Part shown: piece by piece, positions 62,201 to 64,000 of the stretch
How the letters are laid out: every line of letters begins with the position of its first letter
Numbering within the stretch: the first letter of the stretch is position 1
Assembly: GCF_012927265.1 (NCBI RefSeq)
Contig: NZ_JABBGF010000004.1
Location: 1-64,000, forward strand
Origin: Chryseobacterium cheonjiense
GTDB taxonomy: Bacteria; Bacteroidota; Bacteroidia; Flavobacteriales; Weeksellaceae
Direction: 5' to 3'
Length of the DNA: 64,000 nt
Position numbers and translations under genes: made by a program
The notes under the pieces: model-generated
The model's input: only the letters and a program-made list of their open reading frames with translations
The model's database searches: none
Told to the model about the DNA's origin: nothing

Positions 62201-62309
62201 ATTTGATCAGGCTACAAAGCAGCTTAAATACAGTCTCAATACAAGTGGTCTTGAACCGTTATCCGGAAATCCTTATCAGATTCAGATAGGAGCAAAATAT
62301 ACGTTCTAG
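59202..62309 (+). CDS. Oar-like TonB-dependent outer-membrane receptor
   Basis: 1035 aa with a signal peptide (LGLLFLSFGTLAYAQ). An N-terminal carboxypeptidase-regulatory-like domain (ASIVGKVTGAGRAPQEKIKVTII) is followed by a plug with SIEEVIVTGNLKN and VNGRNFTNLAELSPLSG. The long 22-strand barrel closes with IQIGAKYTF, an aromatic C-terminal strand suited to outer-membrane insertion. The Gly-rich TISAVTKSGTNQFSGSAWEYLRTNW segment marks the Oar/OmpA-related subfamily. No SusD partner is adjacent, so substrate is unknown. Confidence 0.92.
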   Translation: MRKVKIVLGLLFLSFGTLAYAQTTQASIVGKVTGAGRAPQEKIKVTIINESTGFKTETETNSKGEYIFKEIPLGGPYTVIVNEEKREGYNVNFGDQVTVNMDLANEKSIEEVIVTGNLKNKIGNLGAATAITTKNIGILPVNGRNFTNLAELSPLSGKNGSISGQLSSSTNFTIDGMTAKNPTSAGATTSRSGAPFSISIEAVREFKVTTNQYDVTLGRSGGGTISAVTKSGTNQFSGSAWEYLRTNWLSSKYDIRGNEIHNDFSTSQFGFSLGGPIIKNKLHFFVAWDHQLDSRPLQIADIKSHDDELRLNTTTATLNKFLDIARAKYGVANTPQFGSFDKVRNSDAAFLRLDWQINDKNLLTLRNNFTYDLNKNGLGDNTAINAFESYGNDKNLDNSLLLTLRTNLKPNMTNELKAQYLYTAQDSYQNDELGHALPRAIVENIVSNIDGKDKATNIQIGGHRFGQESFRNNVFQIVDNLYYNTDKIKYTFGADLMYTNAKSIYGSEVNGRFHFRENPAANGGDNLFNFNNLIAYRFYREVPLMEDPSVKSNIYNLGVYGQIQTKIARGLDLMAGLRLDYGGYPKAKLNQKLFDEMGIRTDNQIQSFIIQPRFQFDWNINEGNKNFLKFGAGIFSSDINNYMIINNLVFDGKHLATVDVNPSQIGLTPDFNSYRNDYGTVPTLSQYQLPTINYTGKDAKIPVVYKANISYTHFFNERFRAGVAAYMALGRNNYFYYDRNMAANPYFTLDNEGGRGVYVPAASIAANGTMNWKEGRINKNFGRVLELVSDGKVNQFSFVADTSYRYWRDGEITASYTWADIKDNTSYNGNVANSATLSTPVAGDPRDLRMTYSDNQFRNKVVIYGNSPTIAGFTLGIRYAGMGGTRFSLTAGGNVNGDFVDTNDLAYIFPNLTQALIDNPEVGTALKNYITDYNNKIAERNGGKNGFYGVWDIRVAKKIKFEKIGGFELSVDIFNVANLLNKEKGINKSYGNTALYRITGFDQATKQLKYSLNTSGLEPLSGNPYQIQIGAKYTF

Positions 62310-62324
62310 AATATTGCAAAATGT

Positions 62325-62401
62325 GAATGGTCAATTGTGAATTTTTATCATTTAAATAAAATCATTTTAATGATTGACTTACAAAGCAAAATTGACCATT
62401 C
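62325..62401. repeat. Inverted repeat downstream of the TonB receptor gene
   Basis: GAATGGTCAATT and AATTGACCATTC (12 bp, perfect) enclose a spacer that holds another perfect palindrome, AATCATT-TT-AATGATT. It may help end the receptor transcript. It is not followed by a T-run. Confidence 0.55.
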
Positions 62402-62465
62402 GCTTTAATTTATTACCTTTATCTCAAAGTTGAAAGACTTTTAGTTTTACTATTTAATTTATATT

Positions 62466-63206
62466 ATGAAAAAAGTTATCTTAGGGTTAGCAGTTGTAAG
62501 CACCGTTTTCATGAAGGCACAAACCCAGATTATCGCACACAGAGGATATTGGCAAACCCAGCCTCCGACTACAGAAAATTCTCTGAAATCACTTGAAAAT
62601 GCTCAGAATCTGAAAATTTATGGTTCCGAATTCGATGTACGGATGACCAAAGACGGAATTTTGGTTGTAAATCACGATGAGCATCACGCAAAAATGGAAA
62701 TTTCCGAAACAGATTTTAAAGAGCTGAAAAAAGTAAAGCTTTCCAACGGTGAAAACTTTCCTACATTAAAAGATTATCTTAAACAGGGAAAGAAGGATAA
62801 AGTCCTAAAGCTTATCGTTGAAATAAAACCCGATAAAACTGAGGAAAAAGAAAATGAGCTTACGGCAAAAACCATCAAAATGATTAAAGACATGAAGCTG
62901 GATGGGCAATGTGAATTTATCTCCTTCAGCTTAAACATCTGCAAAGAAATCAAAAAACTGGAACCGAAATTTAAAGTTCAGTATCTGAAAGGAGAACTTT
63001 CACCACAGCAGATCAAGGAAGAGGGACTAGACGGAATGGATTACCATTTCAGCGTGTTCCAAAAGAATCCAACTTGGATCGCCGAAGCAAAATCCTTAGG
63101 TTTAATAACAAATGCATGGACGGTAAATGATGCTGCAGTTTCTGATGAACTGAAAAAACAGGGCATTGGTTTTATTACCACCAACATTCCGGATCAGCTG
63201 AAATAA
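62466..63206 (+). CDS. Exported glycerophosphodiester phosphodiesterase
   Basis: A 246-aa protein with a signal peptide (VILGLAVVSTVFMKAQ). The GDPD fold shows the catalytic HRGYW near residue 25, ENSLKSLENA, the metal-binding EFDVRMTKDGILVVNHDEHH, VEIKPDKTEEKE and later ITNAWTVND. It hydrolyses glycerophosphodiesters from phospholipid breakdown to glycerol 3-phosphate and an alcohol in the periplasm. It is monocistronic, closed by a strong terminator. Confidence 0.93.
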   Translation: MKKVILGLAVVSTVFMKAQTQIIAHRGYWQTQPPTTENSLKSLENAQNLKIYGSEFDVRMTKDGILVVNHDEHHAKMEISETDFKELKKVKLSNGENFPTLKDYLKQGKKDKVLKLIVEIKPDKTEEKENELTAKTIKMIKDMKLDGQCEFISFSLNICKEIKKLEPKFKVQYLKGELSPQQIKEEGLDGMDYHFSVFQKNPTWIAEAKSLGLITNAWTVNDAAVSDELKKQGIGFITTNIPDQLK

Positions 63207-63227
63207 ATAAGCTATAATAATACTGTA

Positions 63228-63258
63228 AAGTCTGTCTTTTGAGGCAGACTTTTTTTTA
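63228..63258 (+). terminator. Terminator of the GDPD gene
   Basis: AAGTCTGTC and GGCAGACTT pair over 9 positions (one G-U) around a 6-nt loop, followed by eight T. The stretch from here to the next promoter is AT-rich and empty. Confidence 0.85.
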
Positions 63259-63504
63259 TTTCCTTTTACGATTAATTACAAAAGCTCAATATTTATGGCA
63301 GATATGGTGTAATGTTATTTTATCAGGAAAAGACAATAAAGTTATGCAAATACTCTCGGAATACCGTATTAAAAATACTTAATCAGTTTAAACGGTTAGG
63401 AACCAAAGCTGTATAGATATTCGTTAAAGATAAATTAATATAGTGTTTAATAATTCTTTAATAAATGTTAAAATCAAGTTAAAACCATAACCGTAATGTC
63501 GGTT

Positions 63505-63512
63505 TAATTTTG
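63505..63512 (+). promoter_or_regulatory. -7 element (TAATTTTG) of the SusC-like gene
   Basis: TAATTTTG matches TAnnTTTG, 16 nt before the ATG. Confidence 0.55.
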
Positions 63513-63528
63513 CGCAAACAAAAAGGAT

Positions 63529-64000
63529 ATGCGTAAAGAGACACAAAAAGTACTGATATTATCACTATTGGGATTGGTGAGTGTAAATCTGGCGGCTCAG
63601 CAAAAAGCAAAAAGAGACACCATTAAAAACATTGACGAAGTAGTGGTAACAGCATTAGGTATCAAAAGGCAGGACAGGTCTTTAGGATATGTAGCGGAAA
63701 CCATTAAATCTGATGAGTTGTTAAAAACTCAGAACAATAACTGGTCGCAGGCTCTTGAAGGTAAGGTTGCAGGACTTAAGATACAGACAGCAGGAGCGGG
63801 GCCATTGGGAAGCTCTATCATTAAACTACGAGGAGATATTTCCATGAATCCTGATCAGAATAATGCGCTTATCGTAGTAGACGGCGTGCCTCTGAACAAT
63901 AATACTACAGGAACGGGTTTTTCGGCATACGGAGCAGGAGCCAAAGCAGATTTACCTATTGATTACGGAAACGGGATCAATACCATTAATCCTGAAGATA
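63529..64000 (+). CDS. SusC/RagA-family TonB-linked receptor (partial, runs off the window)
   Basis: 157 codons are visible: a signal peptide (VLILSLLGLVSVNLAAQ) leads directly into IDEVVVTALGIKRQDRSLGYVAE, WSQALEGKVAGLKI, GSSIIKLRGDISM and NALIVVDGVPLNNN, the conserved plug of SusC/RagA proteins. The usual N-terminal carboxypeptidase-like domain is missing, so this is the shorter SusC form. The frame is open to the window end. A SusD-type lipoprotein gene would be expected downstream. Confidence 0.93.
   Translation, partial: MRKETQKVLILSLLGLVSVNLAAQQKAKRDTIKNIDEVVVTALGIKRQDRSLGYVAETIKSDELLKTQNNNWSQALEGKVAGLKIQTAGAGPLGSSIIKLRGDISMNPDQNNALIVVDGVPLNNNTTGTGFSAYGAGAKADLPIDYGNGINTINPED

Noticed and set aside
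59202..62309. SusC/SusD pair for the first TonB receptor
   Set aside because: The receptor has Oar-like features and the next gene is a GDPD, not a SusD lipoprotein.

Overview
The window comes from a Bacteroidota chromosome, most likely a Chryseobacterium-like member of the Weeksellaceae/Flavobacteriia. The evidence is AT-rich DNA, almost no Shine-Dalgarno sequences, many TAnnTTTG (-7) promoter elements, S46 and M16 peptidases, SusC/Oar-type TonB receptors and, above all, a Bacteroidota-type (T6SS-iii) type VI secretion locus. No tRNA, rRNA, CRISPR array or complete IS element was seen.

Layout. (1) 1-3564: a 7-nt tandem repeat, a possible structured RNA or repeat element, then leftward genes for an RNase E/G-family nuclease, a 29-aa Lys/Arg-rich protein, an HU-like protein and a LuxR-type regulator whose phospho-acceptor Asp is Glu. 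(2) 3742-33061: the T6SS region. It holds envelope components (TssO-like proteins, a PKD protein, TssR), a DUF4280 PAAR-like spike with a two-enzyme peptidoglycan-targeting effector and lipoproteins, two Hcp (TssD) genes, ClpV, a lytic transglycosylase, two VgrGs, a Tle1-like lipase with a DUF2931 lipoprotein, a TPR protein, and an Rhs protein with a deaminase-like tip followed by an acidic immunity candidate and an Imm51 gene. The sheath/baseplate genes (tssB, C, E, F, G, K, N) are not in the window, so this is an effector/tube/envelope part of a system completed elsewhere. (3) 33343-44077: a potassium-uptake locus with an NtrC-type sigma-54 regulator, two tiny membrane-peptide genes, kdpF, kdpA, kdpB, kdpC, an outer-membrane porin, and KdpD split into a sensor protein and a separate histidine kinase. 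(4) 44089-46593: small accessory genes (RelE/ParE-type toxin-antitoxin pair, a frameshifted YdeI-family gene, an orphan Imm22 gene, a membrane protein) between palindromic repeats. (5) 46609-64000: mainly housekeeping and envelope genes (polA, M16 peptidase, a REP-flanked RAYT transposase, S46 peptidase, MgtC, ligA, an Oar-like TonB receptor, GDPD and the start of a SusC-like receptor), with a 21-bp minisatellite and a MITE-like element.

Most notable observations: both hcp genes share one promoter module (two 21-bp-phased 13-mers, exactly 49 nt, then TAnnTTTG); a dual glycan/peptide-cleaving effector is translationally coupled to a lipoprotein; previously unlisted small proteins precede kdpF; and an 11-unit 21-bp array of near-palindromes lies between polA and the M16 peptidase gene.
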